A DNA stretch of 47,784 bases from Neomoorella mulderi (lineage in GTDB: Bacteria > Bacillota > DSM-521 > Neomoorellales > Neomoorellaceae): positions 1-47,784 of the forward strand of contig DRZV01000093.1 of NCBI GenBank assembly GCA_011375465.1, written 5' to 3'. How positions within the stretch are numbered: the stretch's first letter is position 1; each line of letters begins with the position of its first letter. The notes under the pieces are model-generated. The model searched no databases. It saw only the letters and a list, made by a program, of their open reading frames with translations, and was not told where the DNA came from. Below, piece after piece: positions 15,691 to 24,079 of this stretch. The position numbers and the translations under genes were made by a program.

Positions 15691-16602
15691 ATGGGGAGGG
15701 GGATCGGCTTGCCGAGGGAAATCAAGCCCGATTGGGGTCTCACCTGCAGGATGTTCCTTACCCTCTTCTTGCTGGCAGCCCTCTACCTGTTTTTCATAGC
15801 CGTACTGTGGCAGGCTGGGGTAAGCCTTACGGGGATTATGTTGGTGGTGGGGCTGATGCTGGGGTTCCAGTATTACTTTTCTGATCGTCTGGTCCTCTGG
15901 TCCACGGGAGCCAGGGAGGTATCCCGGGAAGAGGCTCCCCAGTTGCACCTCATGGTGGAGCGCCTGGCCGCCAGGGCAGGGATACCCAAACCCCGGGTGG
16001 CCATAGTCCCCACCGACATACCCAATGCCTTTGCCACCGGCCGTAGCCCTTCCCAAGCGGTGGTGGCGGTCACCACTGGCCTTTTGGAACTCCTGACGCC
16101 CGAAGAAGTGGAAGCGGTGTTGGGGCATGAGATAACCCACATAAAAAATAAAGACGTGGCGGTTCTGACCGTTGCCAGCTTTTTCGCCACGGTGGCCTCC
16201 TTCATAGTCCAGAATTTCTTCTTCTGGGGAGGGGGATTTCTGGATACCCGGGATAGGGAAGACAGGGGAGGGGGGTTGATGTTGGTCTATCTGGTATCCC
16301 TCTTGGTATGGGTGGTGAGCTTTTTCCTCATCCGGGCCCTGTCCCGCTACCGGGAATTTGCCGCAGACAGGGGTTCTGCCATATTGACGGGCTCTCCCGG
16401 GCATCTGGCCTCAGCCCTGATAAAGATAAGCGGAGCCATGGGGCGGGTACCTGAAAGAGAACTACAGGAAATGGAAACGCTCAACGCCTTTTTCATCATA
16501 CCGGCCCTGCGGAAGGGCAGCCTTATGGAACTGTTCTCCACCCACCCTTCTCTGGAGAGGCGGCTGGCCTACCTCAAGCGTTTAGCTCGGGAATTGAAAT
16601 AA
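15691..16602 (+). CDS. htpX: M48 family membrane zinc protease HtpX
   Basis: Membrane-bound metalloprotease that degrades damaged membrane proteins. Two N-terminal membrane helices (about residues 18-38 and 42-58) precede the cytoplasmic catalytic domain. The zinc motif is HEITH at residues 146-150 in VLGHEITHIKNKD. A second hydrophobic pair flanks about residues 155-220, and the third zinc ligand lies in YREFAADRGSAIL. The C-terminal FSTHPSLERRLAYLK is typical of the family. 303 aa is normal. Start ATG 15691 gives the usual leader before MFLTLFLLAALYLFF. Own promoter immediately upstream. Intact. Confidence 0.93.
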   Translation: MGRGIGLPREIKPDWGLTCRMFLTLFLLAALYLFFIAVLWQAGVSLTGIMLVVGLMLGFQYYFSDRLVLWSTGAREVSREEAPQLHLMVERLAARAGIPKPRVAIVPTDIPNAFATGRSPSQAVVAVTTGLLELLTPEEVEAVLGHEITHIKNKDVAVLTVASFFATVASFIVQNFFFWGGGFLDTRDREDRGGGLMLVYLVSLLVWVVSFFLIRALSRYREFAADRGSAILTGSPGHLASALIKISGAMGRVPERELQEMETLNAFFIIPALRKGSLMELFSTHPSLERRLAYLKRLARELK

Positions 16603-16622
16603 ATAAAAAATCTGGAGCTTGC

Positions 16623-17231
16623 TCAAGCCCGGCACTGGCGGTACAGATAGAGGGCTATCAGGATGAGAATCCCTGCTATTATAAAAAGGTCAAACCGGTG
16701 GAAGTAGGGGCTCAAGGTATCCCAGTTTTCTCCCAACTGATGCCCGATGTAAACGAAGAGCACAGACCAGGGCAGGGAGCCCAGGAAAGTGTAAAGGATG
16801 AAGCGGCCGAAGGGCATGGCGGCTATACCCGCGGGCAAGGAGATGAAGGTGCGGATCACTGGCATGAGCCGGGTAAAAAATACCGTGGCTTCCCCGTAGC
16901 GCTGAAACCAGTCGTCTGCCCAGGCCAATTCCCTTTGGGAGATCAATATATAACGGCCGTATCTTTCCAAGAGGGGACGGCCTCCCTTGAGCCCTATCCA
17001 ATAAGCGGTTGCGGACCCAACAGTACCTCCCAAGGTTCCGGCCAGGACTGTACCCCAGAAATCCAGGGCCCCTATGCTGACCAGATAGCCCCCGAAGGGC
17101 AATATCACTTCGCTGGGTATGGGTATGCAGGCGCTCTCCAGGGCCATCCCTATGGCTATCCCCCAGTACCCCCAGCTGGCTAAAATATTTACCAAATAAT
17201 TCCACAGAGGCTGAAGCCACGATCCCAACAT
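16623..17231 (-). CDS. DedA family membrane protein
   Basis: Polytopic inner-membrane protein of the DedA/SNARE-associated family, whose members act in lipid scrambling (undecaprenyl phosphate or phosphatidylethanolamine flipping) and membrane homeostasis. Sequence shows IPIPSEVILPFGGYLV near residue 40, GTLGGTVGSATAYWIG, the family motif FFTRLMPVIRTFISLPAGIAAMPFGRFILYT, and a final helix of about 20 residues before YRQCRA. I chose the ATG at 17231 because AGGAGG stands six bases upstream; the longer frame to 17456 runs through the divergent promoter and yigZ. 202 aa is normal. Confidence 0.9.
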   Translation of the reverse strand: MLGSWLQPLWNYLVNILASWGYWGIAIGMALESACIPIPSEVILPFGGYLVSIGALDFWGTVLAGTLGGTVGSATAYWIGLKGGRPLLERYGRYILISQRELAWADDWFQRYGEATVFFTRLMPVIRTFISLPAGIAAMPFGRFILYTFLGSLPWSVLFVYIGHQLGENWDTLSPYFHRFDLFIIAGILILIALYLYRQCRA

Positions 17232-17300
17232 TTCTAACCTCCTCTTTAAAGTCCTATCCATTATATCAGAGGGGGAGAAAAAATAGAAGCAAGTGAATCT

Positions 17301-17864
17301 ATGGAAAACGTCTATTTTACCGTTGCCCGGGAAACGGCTGTGGAGATAAAGGTGGAGCGCTCCCGCTTTATAGCTTTTGCCCGGGAGGTCAAAGACGAGG
17401 AGGAGGCCAGAAGTTTTATCTCCCGGATACAGGAGGAGCACCGCCAGGCTACCCATATCTGTTTTGCCTACCGGATAGGGCAGGGTAAAGGTGAGAGGGT
17501 GTATTACAGCGATGCCGGGGAACCCAGCGGCACAGCAGGCAGGCCTATCCTGGGGGCCATATGCAGTTTGGGTCTTACCAATGTGGCGGTGGTGGTGGTC
17601 CGCTATTTCGGAGGGAAGAAGCTGGGGATAAGGGGTCTCATAGAAGCCTACGGCACCGCCGCCCGCAGGGCTTTGGAAGAAGGGGGAAAGGTGCAGCGCC
17701 TACCCACCAGGGAGGTGGAATTCCACTGCGATTATGCAGAACTGAACCGGCTGCTGCACCACATCCGCAGCCATGGGGGAGAGGTGCTGGAGGCTGTCTA
17801 CGGAGAGAAGGTTTACCTCAGGGCTGCCTTGCCCCTCCAGGCTCCGCCCTTTCCGGGAACCTAA
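17301..17864 (+). CDS. YigZ/IMPACT family protein
   Basis: Member of the UPF0029/IMPACT family with an N-terminal ribosomal-protein-S5-like fold and a C-terminal DUF1949 ferredoxin-like domain. Bacterial YigZ is linked to translation factor interactions, but its exact role is unsettled. Motifs: ERSRFIAFAREV, ATHICFAYRIG, YYSDAGEPSGTAGRPIL, and VVVVRYFGGKKLGIRGLIEAYG. The domain boundary is near residue 125. 187 aa, slightly shorter than typical (about 205-215), because the C-terminal domain ends early at PPFPGT. It overlaps the convergent cinA stop by four bases. Divergent from dedA, with a short AT-rich spacer. Confidence 0.88.
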   Translation: MENVYFTVARETAVEIKVERSRFIAFAREVKDEEEARSFISRIQEEHRQATHICFAYRIGQGKGERVYYSDAGEPSGTAGRPILGAICSLGLTNVAVVVVRYFGGKKLGIRGLIEAYGTAARRALEEGGKVQRLPTREVEFHCDYAELNRLLHHIRSHGGEVLEAVYGEKVYLRAALPLQAPPFPGT

Positions 17865-19108
17865 GATTTCAGATGGCGCCAGAGGAGATAGAGGGCGTAT
17901 TGAGAGGCGTGCCATTTTATGTTTTCCCTGTCTCCCACAAAATTCCTCTTCTCCACCTGAACCTTTCCCTGGCAATCTATCCCCATGTATACCAAACCCA
18001 CTGGCTTTTCTTCCGTACCCCCGGTGGGTCCGGCTATACCGGTTATGCCTATGCCCACGTGGGCGGAGAATTTTTCCCGCATCCCCTTGGCCATAGCCTC
18101 CGCCACCTGGGGGCTTACGGCTCCGTAGATCTGGATCAGCTCCAAAGGCACTCCCAGAAATTTTATTTTAACCTCATTGCTGTAAGCCACTATCCCTCCC
18201 AGGAAATAATCGGAGCTTCCGGGCACGTTGGTTATCCTGTGGCCCAGCAATCCTCCGGTACAGGACTCGGCGGTGGCCAAGGTCATCCCCTTTTCCCGCA
18301 AGAGCTTTCCCACCGCTTCTTCTAAAGTGTCCTGATCGTAGCCGAAAATATGATCCTTCAGGCGCTGGTGTATTATCTCTTCCAAGGGGGCGAACAGCCT
18401 GCGGGCCTCCTCATGATCCGAAGCCCTGGCGGTGAGCTTTATGTGGACCTCCCCTTTGGTAACCAGGGTGACCACAGCGGGGTTGCAGCTCTGGAGGAGC
18501 TCCCCTAAAGCCGAGGCCACAGCGGCCTCGGGCAGACCCATGACCTTGATGATGCGGGAAGTTATTACAGCCCTTTTCTCCCCTCTGGCCTGGAGGAGCT
18601 TGTTCAGCCGGGGCAGGAGCTCCTCCTTCACCACGGCTGCGAACTCCTGGGAAGGTCCTGGCAGCAGCACATATATCTTACCTTCATGTTCTAAATAGGC
18701 TCCCGAGGCTGCCCCCACAGGATTGGGAAGGGCCTCGGCTCCCCGGGGGAGCAGGGCCTGTTTGTAAACCCGGGGAGAGGGTTTTGTACCCCGGCGCCAG
18801 GAGTACGATTCAAGGTTTTCCCTGGCCTCGAGGTTTTCCACCAAGGGGAGCCCCAGGGTTTGGGCCAAGGCCTCCCGGGAGAGGTCGTCTTCGGTGGGTC
18901 CCAATCCCCCTCCTATTATGATAAGGTCTGCCCTTAAGCTGGCTTCCCTTATGGCTTCCCTTATGCTCTCCAAATCGTCGCCTACCACCACCTGGCGGGA
19001 AAGCTCTATCCCCAGATCCGCCAACTCCCGGGCTAAAAAGGCCCCGTTGGTATTGATCAGATGGCCCAAAAGCAGCTCTGTGCCGGTAAAAATAACTTCT
19101 GCCCTCAT
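17861..19108 (-). CDS. cinA: CinA-like protein: competence/damage-inducible, nicotinamide-nucleotide amidase
   Basis: Two domains. Residues 1-170 form the MoCF/COG1058 domain (VIFTGTELLLGHLINTNG, IIGGGLGPTEDDLSREALA, LLPGPSQEF), which hydrolyses ADP-ribose-type pyrophosphates. Residues 255-415 form the CinA C domain (TLATAESCTGGLLGHRITNVPGSS, AYSNEVKIKFLGV, GITGIAGPTGGTEEKPVGLVY), which deamidates NMN in pyridine nucleotide recycling. 415 aa is normal. ATG at 19108 is preceded by a hairpin terminator of the upstream small ORF, and GGGGCC is the only nearby ribosome-like site. Intact. Confidence 0.92.
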   Translation of the reverse strand: MRAEVIFTGTELLLGHLINTNGAFLARELADLGIELSRQVVVGDDLESIREAIREASLRADLIIIGGGLGPTEDDLSREALAQTLGLPLVENLEARENLESYSWRRGTKPSPRVYKQALLPRGAEALPNPVGAASGAYLEHEGKIYVLLPGPSQEFAAVVKEELLPRLNKLLQARGEKRAVITSRIIKVMGLPEAAVASALGELLQSCNPAVVTLVTKGEVHIKLTARASDHEEARRLFAPLEEIIHQRLKDHIFGYDQDTLEEAVGKLLREKGMTLATAESCTGGLLGHRITNVPGSSDYFLGGIVAYSNEVKIKFLGVPLELIQIYGAVSPQVAEAMAKGMREKFSAHVGIGITGIAGPTGGTEEKPVGLVYMGIDCQGKVQVEKRNFVGDRENIKWHASQYALYLLWRHLKS

Positions 19109-19114
19109 GGTGGC

Positions 19115-19142
19115 CCCAAAAGAGAAAGCGCCCTCCAGCGCT
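19115..19142 (-). terminator. Intrinsic terminator upstream of cinA
   Basis: Read on the minus strand: AAAGCGC, a 6-base loop, GCGCTTT, then CTCTTTT. It ends the transcript of the small membrane ORF just before cinA, so cinA either depends on readthrough or has an unseen promoter. Confidence 0.6.
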
Positions 19143-19147
19143 TTCCC

Positions 19148-19279
19148 CTAGGGTATCATTCCCCTTTCTACATTGTGAGGTGGGTGGCTGGCTCCTAAAC
19201 TGTTGACTGCGGTCACCACGATACCCAGCAGAAGCCAGCCCAAAAGCAACAGGACAGCTTGCCATCTTTTCATGCCCAT
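19148..19279 (-). CDS. Small single-span membrane protein (43 aa), unknown function
   Basis: Minus-strand frame of 43 codons starting MGMKRWQAVLLLLGWLLLG, with a hydrophobic helix at about residues 7-25 and a polar tail ASHPPHNVERGMIP. AAGGGCGGG lies just before the ATG at 19279; a second ATG at 19273 is equally possible. It is followed by a terminator and has AT-rich DNA upstream containing a TATAAG-like box, so it looks like an independent small gene divergent from htrA. I do not recognise the family. Confidence 0.5.
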   Translation of the reverse strand: MGMKRWQAVLLLLGWLLLGIVVTAVNSLGASHPPHNVERGMIP

Positions 19280-19420
19280 CCCGCCCTTGTCCTTTACGGC
19301 TATTCTAAGTATAACAGAGCCTCTATCCCATTGCAATCTCTTAACCTCCAGCGTTATAATCAAAAAAGGAAAGGGCTGGGAACTTTCCAGCCCCTCCATT
19401 CAATTCGGGGGTGATATGGG

Positions 19421-20560
19421 GTGAACAACGGCAGAACCCGCTGGGGCGCATGGCTATTATTGTTGGTATTTTTGGCAGGGGTGGCGGTCACGGCAGGTTT
19501 TTATCACATCGCCGGGGGGAGAAATAAAACTCTGGGGTACCAGATGGCCGAAGTGGCCCCTGGTCCTGTCACTGTGAATGCCGGTTGGGGTCCGGAGACC
19601 ATAGCGGATATAGCGGAGAAGGCAGGTCCGGCGGTGGTCAGGATAGATACGGAGAGCAGCAGCAATCCCCTTTTGGAGGATCCCTTTTTCCGTTATTTCT
19701 TCGGCGAACCCTACAGCCCTTTGCCCAGGGTTCAGAGGGGTTTGGGGTCAGGCTTTATAATCTCCCCCGACGGGTATATCCTGACCAATCAGCATGTGAT
19801 CCAGGGAGCTACCCAGGTCAAGGTTACGGTTATAGGTTTTGATAAACCCTTCCCGGCTCGGGTGGTGGGTGCAGATGCCCAACTGGATTTGGCAGTCTTA
19901 AAGATAAACGCGGATCGACCCCTACCTTATCTGGCTTTAGGGGACGACAGCCAGGTGAGGGTGGGGGACTGGGTAGTGGCCATAGGCAATCCCTACGGTC
20001 TAGACCATACAGTAACGGTAGGGGTGGTGAGCGCCAAGGGACGCCCCATAGACGTACAGGGGCGTCATTATGAAAATTTGCTCCAGACCGATGCCTCCAT
20101 AAACCCGGGGAACAGCGGAGGGCCCCTGCTCAACTTGAAGGGGGAGGTCATAGGGATAAACACGGCCATAAAGGCGGACGCCCAGGGTATAGGCTTCGCC
20201 ATACCCAGCAGCACGGTAAAACCTGTATTGAACGACCTGATGACCAAAGGCAAGATCGCCCGGCCCTGGTTGGGGGTCATGCTGACCTCCCTTACTCCCG
20301 AGGTGGCCGAATTTTTGGGGCTGCCCGGTCCTGAAGGGGCTCTAGTGGGAGAAGTGGTGGCGGGGAGCCCGGCGGCCGAAGCTGGATTGCAGAAATACGA
20401 CGTGATCTTAGAAGTGGATGGCCAGAAGGTAAAGGACGCTGCAGACCTGGTCAACAAGATCCAGTCCATGAAGATCGGTCAGAAGGTCAAATTGAAGGTA
20501 TTCCGGGGGGGTAAGACTCTGGAGATAAACGCCACCTTGGGCGAAAAGCCGAGCCAGTAA
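19421..20560 (+). CDS. htrA: HtrA/DegP-like S1C serine protease with PDZ domain
   Basis: Envelope quality-control protease. One N-terminal membrane anchor (about residues 7-29) is followed by a trypsin-like domain. The triad is H125 (ILTNQHVIQG), D156 (DAQLDLAVLKI) and S232 (INPGNSGGPLLN). One PDZ domain covers about residues 285-370 (GSPAAEAGLQKYDVILEVDG). 379 aa matches Gram-positive HtrA. GTG start with GGGGGTGATATGG upstream. A strong terminator follows at 20581, directly abutting the truncated cheR remnant. Intact. Confidence 0.94.
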   Translation: MNNGRTRWGAWLLLLVFLAGVAVTAGFYHIAGGRNKTLGYQMAEVAPGPVTVNAGWGPETIADIAEKAGPAVVRIDTESSSNPLLEDPFFRYFFGEPYSPLPRVQRGLGSGFIISPDGYILTNQHVIQGATQVKVTVIGFDKPFPARVVGADAQLDLAVLKINADRPLPYLALGDDSQVRVGDWVVAIGNPYGLDHTVTVGVVSAKGRPIDVQGRHYENLLQTDASINPGNSGGPLLNLKGEVIGINTAIKADAQGIGFAIPSSTVKPVLNDLMTKGKIARPWLGVMLTSLTPEVAEFLGLPGPEGALVGEVVAGSPAAEAGLQKYDVILEVDGQKVKDAADLVNKIQSMKIGQKVKLKVFRGGKTLEINATLGEKPSQ

Positions 20561-20580
20561 CAGCCTATAAAAAACAAGAG

Positions 20581-20610
20581 CCCTGGGATTTCCCAGGGTT
20601 TTTTATTTTA
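20581..20610 (+). terminator. Intrinsic terminator of htrA
   Basis: CCCTGGG, loop ATTT, CCCAGGG followed by TTTTTTATTTTA. Strong Rho-independent form. It ends 5 bases before the first codon that can be assigned to the cheR remnant. Confidence 0.9.
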
Positions 20611-20614
20611 TAAA

Positions 20615-20859
20615 ATGGTGCGCTTTCGTCTCCACGATCTTTTAAAGGATCCTTATGGTAAGGGATACCACCTCATTCTCTGCCGCAACGTCATGATATA
20701 TTTCACCCCTGATGTGCAGAGGGATATTTACCGTCGGTTTTATGAGTCCTTTCATCCAGGGGGAGTATTGTTTATCTTATCGGGGCTACCGAGACCATGT
20801 TTTACCACCGAGAGCTGGGATACATAAGGGAGGCGGCTTGGTTCTACCGCCGGCCCTAG
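20615..20859 (+). pseudogene. cheR: CheR methyltransferase remnant (C-terminal third only, frameshifted)
   Basis: CheR methylates chemoreceptor glutamates using S-adenosylmethionine. Only the last 80 or so residues remain: VRFRLHDLL, then YHLILCRNVMIYFTPDVQR (the typical LCRNVLIYF motif), and RFYESFHPGGVLFI. The expected end, GATETMFYHRELGYIREAAWFYRRP, continues in another frame after a one-base loss near 20780 and stops at 20857-20859. The N-terminal 180 residues with the SAM-binding GCSTGEE-type motif are absent: the remnant begins directly behind the htrA terminator, so the 5' part was deleted. Non-functional in this form. Confidence 0.85.
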
Positions 20860-20877
20860 CAGCCTGCGGGGGGAAGG

Positions 20878-21510
20878 ATGCGGGTTTGGGAACGGCTGGA
20901 TCCTGTCCATCTGGACACATTAAAGGAAATAGGCAACATCGGAGCGGGTCATGCTGCTTCTGCCCTGGCCGCCATGCTCGGGGTAAAGATAAATATGAAG
21001 GTGCCCCAGACCGGTATTCTCCTTTTGCCGGAGATTCCCACCCTGGTGGGGGGAGAGGAGGATCCGGTAGCCTGCGTGGAGTTCACCGTAAGGGGGGGAA
21101 GCCCCCAGCAAGATATTCTCCTTTTAACCCAGGAGAGCGCCTTTCTGCTGGTGGATATGTTCCTGAGCAGGGCTGCGGGATCTACCCGGGAACTGGACGA
21201 TATGGGCATTTCGGTGCTGACCGAGGTGGGCAACATACTGACCGGGTCCTTTTTAAACGCCTTTTCTCAGTTCTGCAATTTGACCTTCATGCCCAGCGTA
21301 CCGGCCTTCGCCTACGATATGCTGGCCGCGGTTTTGAGCTCAGCTTTTCTGGAGGGGGGCTATTTTTCTGACCATGCCCTGATAATCGAGACCGAGTTTT
21401 TCAGCCAGGATATCCGCTTGCAGGGCCACTTTTTTCTCATACCGGAGAGGCGAAGCCCTGGAAAAGATATTTTCTTCTTTAGGGATGGGCTTAAAATTAA
21501 AGAAGGGTAG
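20878..21510 (+). CDS. cheC: Chemotaxis protein CheC (CheY-P phosphatase family)
   Basis: CheC/CheX/FliY family phosphatase that dephosphorylates CheY-P and in Bacillus also binds CheD. Both active-site repeats are complete: LKEIGNIGAGHAASAL with a Pro 20 or so residues on, and LTEVGNILTGSFLNAF likewise followed by MPSVP. 210 aa, normal. ATG start with GGGGGGAAGG immediately upstream. It is the only undamaged gene of its cluster (cheR, cheY, fliM and fliY are all broken), so its selective reason to remain intact is unclear; it may simply not yet have been hit. Confidence 0.9.
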   Translation: MRVWERLDPVHLDTLKEIGNIGAGHAASALAAMLGVKINMKVPQTGILLLPEIPTLVGGEEDPVACVEFTVRGGSPQQDILLLTQESAFLLVDMFLSRAAGSTRELDDMGISVLTEVGNILTGSFLNAFSQFCNLTFMPSVPAFAYDMLAAVLSSAFLEGGYFSDHALIIETEFFSQDIRLQGHFFLIPERRSPGKDIFFFRDGLKIKEG

Positions 21511-21525
21511 CAGGAGGTAGGGAGA

Positions 21526-21855
21526 ATGGCAAAAAAGTTTTGGTGGTGGATGACGCCGCTTTTATATGGTTACGAAGTGGTTGGAGAGGCGGAAAACGGG
21601 ATAAAAGCGGTGGAGCTCTATAGGGAGCTCAAACCGGGCGTTGTCACCATGGACATAACCATGCCGGAAATGGACGGTATAGCTGCGGTGAAAGCCATAA
21701 GGCAGATAGACCCTAATGCCCGGATAATAATGTACAGCGCCGTGGGGCAGCAGATGATGGTAATGGAGGCCATCCAGGCGGGTGCTAAAGATTTCATAGT
21801 AAAGCCCTTTCAGCAGGACAGGGTCCTGCAGGCCCTGCAGAGGGCTTTGAGCTAG
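21526..21855 (+). pseudogene. cheY: CheY response regulator with 5' frameshift and internal deletion
   Basis: The C-terminal two thirds are a normal CheY: GYEVVGEAENGIKAVELY, the phospho-acceptor Asp in VTMDITMPEMDG, SAVGQQ, and the Lys in KDFIVKPF. The N-terminus fails. The acidic pair sits in another frame as VLVVDDAAFI, one base off after a six-A run (21530s), and then about 15 codons (helix 1, usually MR-MLKDIL-K-) are missing before GYEVV. The 109-residue frame as it stands lacks the Asp-Asp pair that binds Mg2+, so it cannot be phosphorylated normally. Good AGGAGG upstream of the ATG. Confidence 0.85.
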
Positions 21856-21859
21856 GGGT

Positions 21860-22839
21860 ATGGCCATGGGAGAGGTGCTTTCTCAAGCGGAGATAGACGC
21901 CCTGTTGCAGGCCATCAGCAGCGGGGAAGTGCAGATGGAGGACCTGAAGGAACAGGCTGAGGAGGGTAAGGTCAAAAGATACGACTTCCGCCGGCCCAAC
22001 AAATTTTCTAAGGAGCAGTTGCGCACCCTTTACATGATCCATGAAAACTTCGGGAGGATGGTGGCCAATTTCCTTTCCGCCTATTTGAGGGCCAACATCC
22101 AGGTGAAAATCATCTCCGTAGAACAGATGACCTACGAAGATTTTGCCCTCTCCTTGCCCACCCCCACTTTGATGAACATCTTCCCCCTGGATCCCCTGAA
22201 GGGTTCTGGGGTTCTCCAGGCAAATATGAACTTTGTATTCCCCATCATAGATCTCCTATTCGGGGGCAGGGGGGAGATGCTTCCCATAACCCGGGATTTC
22301 ACGAGATAGAGCTTCACGTGTTAAAGCGCTTATCCAATCGCCTGCTGGAGCAGCTTGTCTACTCCTGGTCCGATCTTCAGAAATTTACCCCCAAACTGGA
22401 GGGGATAGAGACCAACCCCCAGTTTGCTCAGGTGATTTCCCCCAACGAGACCGTAGCGGTTATAACCCTTTCCACTAAAGTGGGCCAGCAGGAAGGCCTA
22501 TTGAATTTATGCCTCCCCTATATGATGCTGGAGCCTCTCCTCTTTCGCCTTTCCACCAGCCAGTGGCTGGCTTCCACCAGCAATGGGGAGGAGAGGGGGA
22601 AATATCGGCTAACCCTGGAGAAGATCCTGGCCCAGGTGCCTGTGGAGCTGATAGCTTATTGCGGAAGGACAAAACTCAGGGTGAGGGACTTTATCCAGCT
22701 TCGGGAAGGGGATATCATCACGCTGGATCAGGAGATCGATAAAGATCTGGAGCTTTACGTGGACGGAAAGTTGAAGTTTAAAGTACAGCCGGGGATCCAA
22801 GGGGGAAAGCTGGCAGTTCAGATAACGGAGGTGCTTTAA
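21860..22839 (+). pseudogene. fliM: Flagellar switch protein FliM, single frameshift
   Basis: FliM joins the flagellar C-ring and binds CheY-P through its N-terminal EIDALL motif, seen here in VLSQAEIDALLQAI. The middle CheC-like domain is normal up to GGRGEMLPITRDFT, where the frame hits TAG at 22307. The continuation EIELHVLKRLSNRLLEQL is in the next frame; one missing base at about 22300 separates them. The C-terminal SpoA domain is present to 22839. Adding one base gives 327 codons, the normal size. Overlaps nothing; fliY starts directly after the stop. Confidence 0.88.
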
Positions 22840-23863
22840 GTGTCCGAGTTTCTCTCTCAAGAAGAGATCGACGCCCTGTTAAAGGGTGATGACGGGGTTC
22901 AGGAGCAGGAGCCGGAGTTACATTTGACAGATATAGAGAGGGATGCCCTGGGAGAAATCGGAAATATAGCCATGGGCAGTGCCGCCACGGCCATGTCCCA
23001 GATATTGAACAAGAGGGTCTCAATAAACTACCCTCCATACCTTTGTCACCACCTTAAAGGAGCTCTTTGAGGGCTTCCATGTCCCTTTCGTTCTGGTGGA
23101 AGTGGAATTCGTCGAGGGTTTAAATGGGGTCAACCTATTGGTGCTGGAGGAGAGCGACGCTGCCGTGATAGCCGATCTGATGATGGGAGGGGATGGGCTG
23201 AAGGGGCAAGGGGAGCTGGATGACATCAGAAAGAGCGCTGTGGCTGAGGCCATGAACCAGATGATGGGCAGTGCGGCCACTGCCATGGCCACCATGTTCA
23301 GGAGGAGCGTCAAGATAAGTCCCCCCGGTTGTTCTTCCATAAAGCTGGATAAGGGGGATTACCCCCCTCCTTGGCCTTTAGAGGAAAAGGTGATGGTGCG
23401 TTTCAAGATGGTTATCGGAGATCTCATAGACAGCTACATAGTCCAGGTTATACCCCCTGAGGTGGCTAGAGCCCAGGTAGCTCTGCTCACGGAAGGCCAG
23501 GGATCCCACCAGGAGGAAGCGCCTGCCCCAGATGAAGGAGTATCTCTTCCCCCTAAAGCTCTCCCTCCGCCAGAGACTGGGAAGGTGTATGGATCCGCCA
23601 GGAACATAGACCTGATTTTAGATGTGCCCCTGGAGATAGAGGTGATATTGGGATCTGCTTCTAAAAAAATCGGGGAAATCTTGAATCTATCCCCTGGGGC
23701 GGTGGTGGAACTGGACAGGTTTATAGAGGAGCCTGTGGAAATATGCATAAACGGGACCCCCATAGCCAGGGGAGAAGTGGTGGTGGTGGTGAATGAAAAT
23801 TTTGGAGTAAGGATTATCCAGATACTGGATCCCTATGAGAGGATAAACCGGTTGAAAAGATAA
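22840..23863 (+). pseudogene. fliY: Flagellar switch protein FliY (CheC-FliN fusion), single frameshift
   Basis: FliY is the CheY-P phosphatase and C-ring protein of Gram-positives. The N-terminus repeats the EIDALLKGDDGV motif, followed by the first phosphatase motif DALGEIGNIAMGSAATAM. The frame is lost after KRVSIN near 23030 and continues in another as FVTTLKELFEGFHVPFVLVEVEF. The second motif (AVAEAMNQMMGSAATAMA) and the C-terminal SpoA/FliN domain (NIDLILDVPLEIEVILG to IIQILDPYERINRL) are intact. The net change is +1 base, 340 residues if repaired. GTG start immediately after the fliM stop. Ends at a bidirectional hairpin shared with the spore protein gene. Confidence 0.87.
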
Positions 23864-23865
23864 AG

Positions 23866-23889
23866 ACCGGAAGCCCGAAGGCTTCCGGT
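23866..23889. terminator. Bidirectional hairpin between fliY and the spore protein gene
   Basis: ACCGGAAGCC, loop CGAA, GGCTTCCGGT: a perfect 10-bp stem with a tetraloop centred between convergent genes. No T-run on either side. Confidence 0.6.
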
Positions 23890-23895
23890 GGAGGG

Positions 23896-24079
23896 TTAGG
23901 AGCGTCTGTTTTTCATGGCTTCCTCCGCCTTTTCGATGGCCAGACGTACCAGGTTGCCGCAATCTCTGGTAGGGTACACTTCCCCACCCTTCCCGCATCA
24001 CCGTATCGTAAACACCCAGTTCTTTAGCCAGCTCGTATTTCAGCTCCTCAGACATGATGCCTCTACGCCTGCGGGCCAT
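23896..24079 (-). pseudogene. Alpha/beta-type small acid-soluble spore protein, single frameshift
   Basis: SASPs coat spore DNA and protect it from UV and hydrolysis. The sequence MARRRRGIMSEELKYELAKE and GVYDTVMREGWGSV is family-typical. Then one surplus C in a CCC run (about 23975-23985) shifts the frame. The expected DNA-binding half, PTRDCGNLVRLAIEKAEEAM ending in KNRRS, is fully conserved in the other frame. Removing one base gives a 60-residue protein. A perfect inverted repeat, ATCTCTGGG / CCCAGAGAT at 24095-24117, lies in its leader; GCATT and CAAAATTA further upstream loosely resemble a sigma-G promoter. The C-terminal half is required for function, so as written the gene is dead. 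Confidence 0.87.

Noticed and set aside
20615..23863. Programmed frameshifting in fliM and fliY
   Set aside because: No slippery heptamer or downstream pseudoknot at either site, neighbours are broken too, and the shifts have opposite signs.
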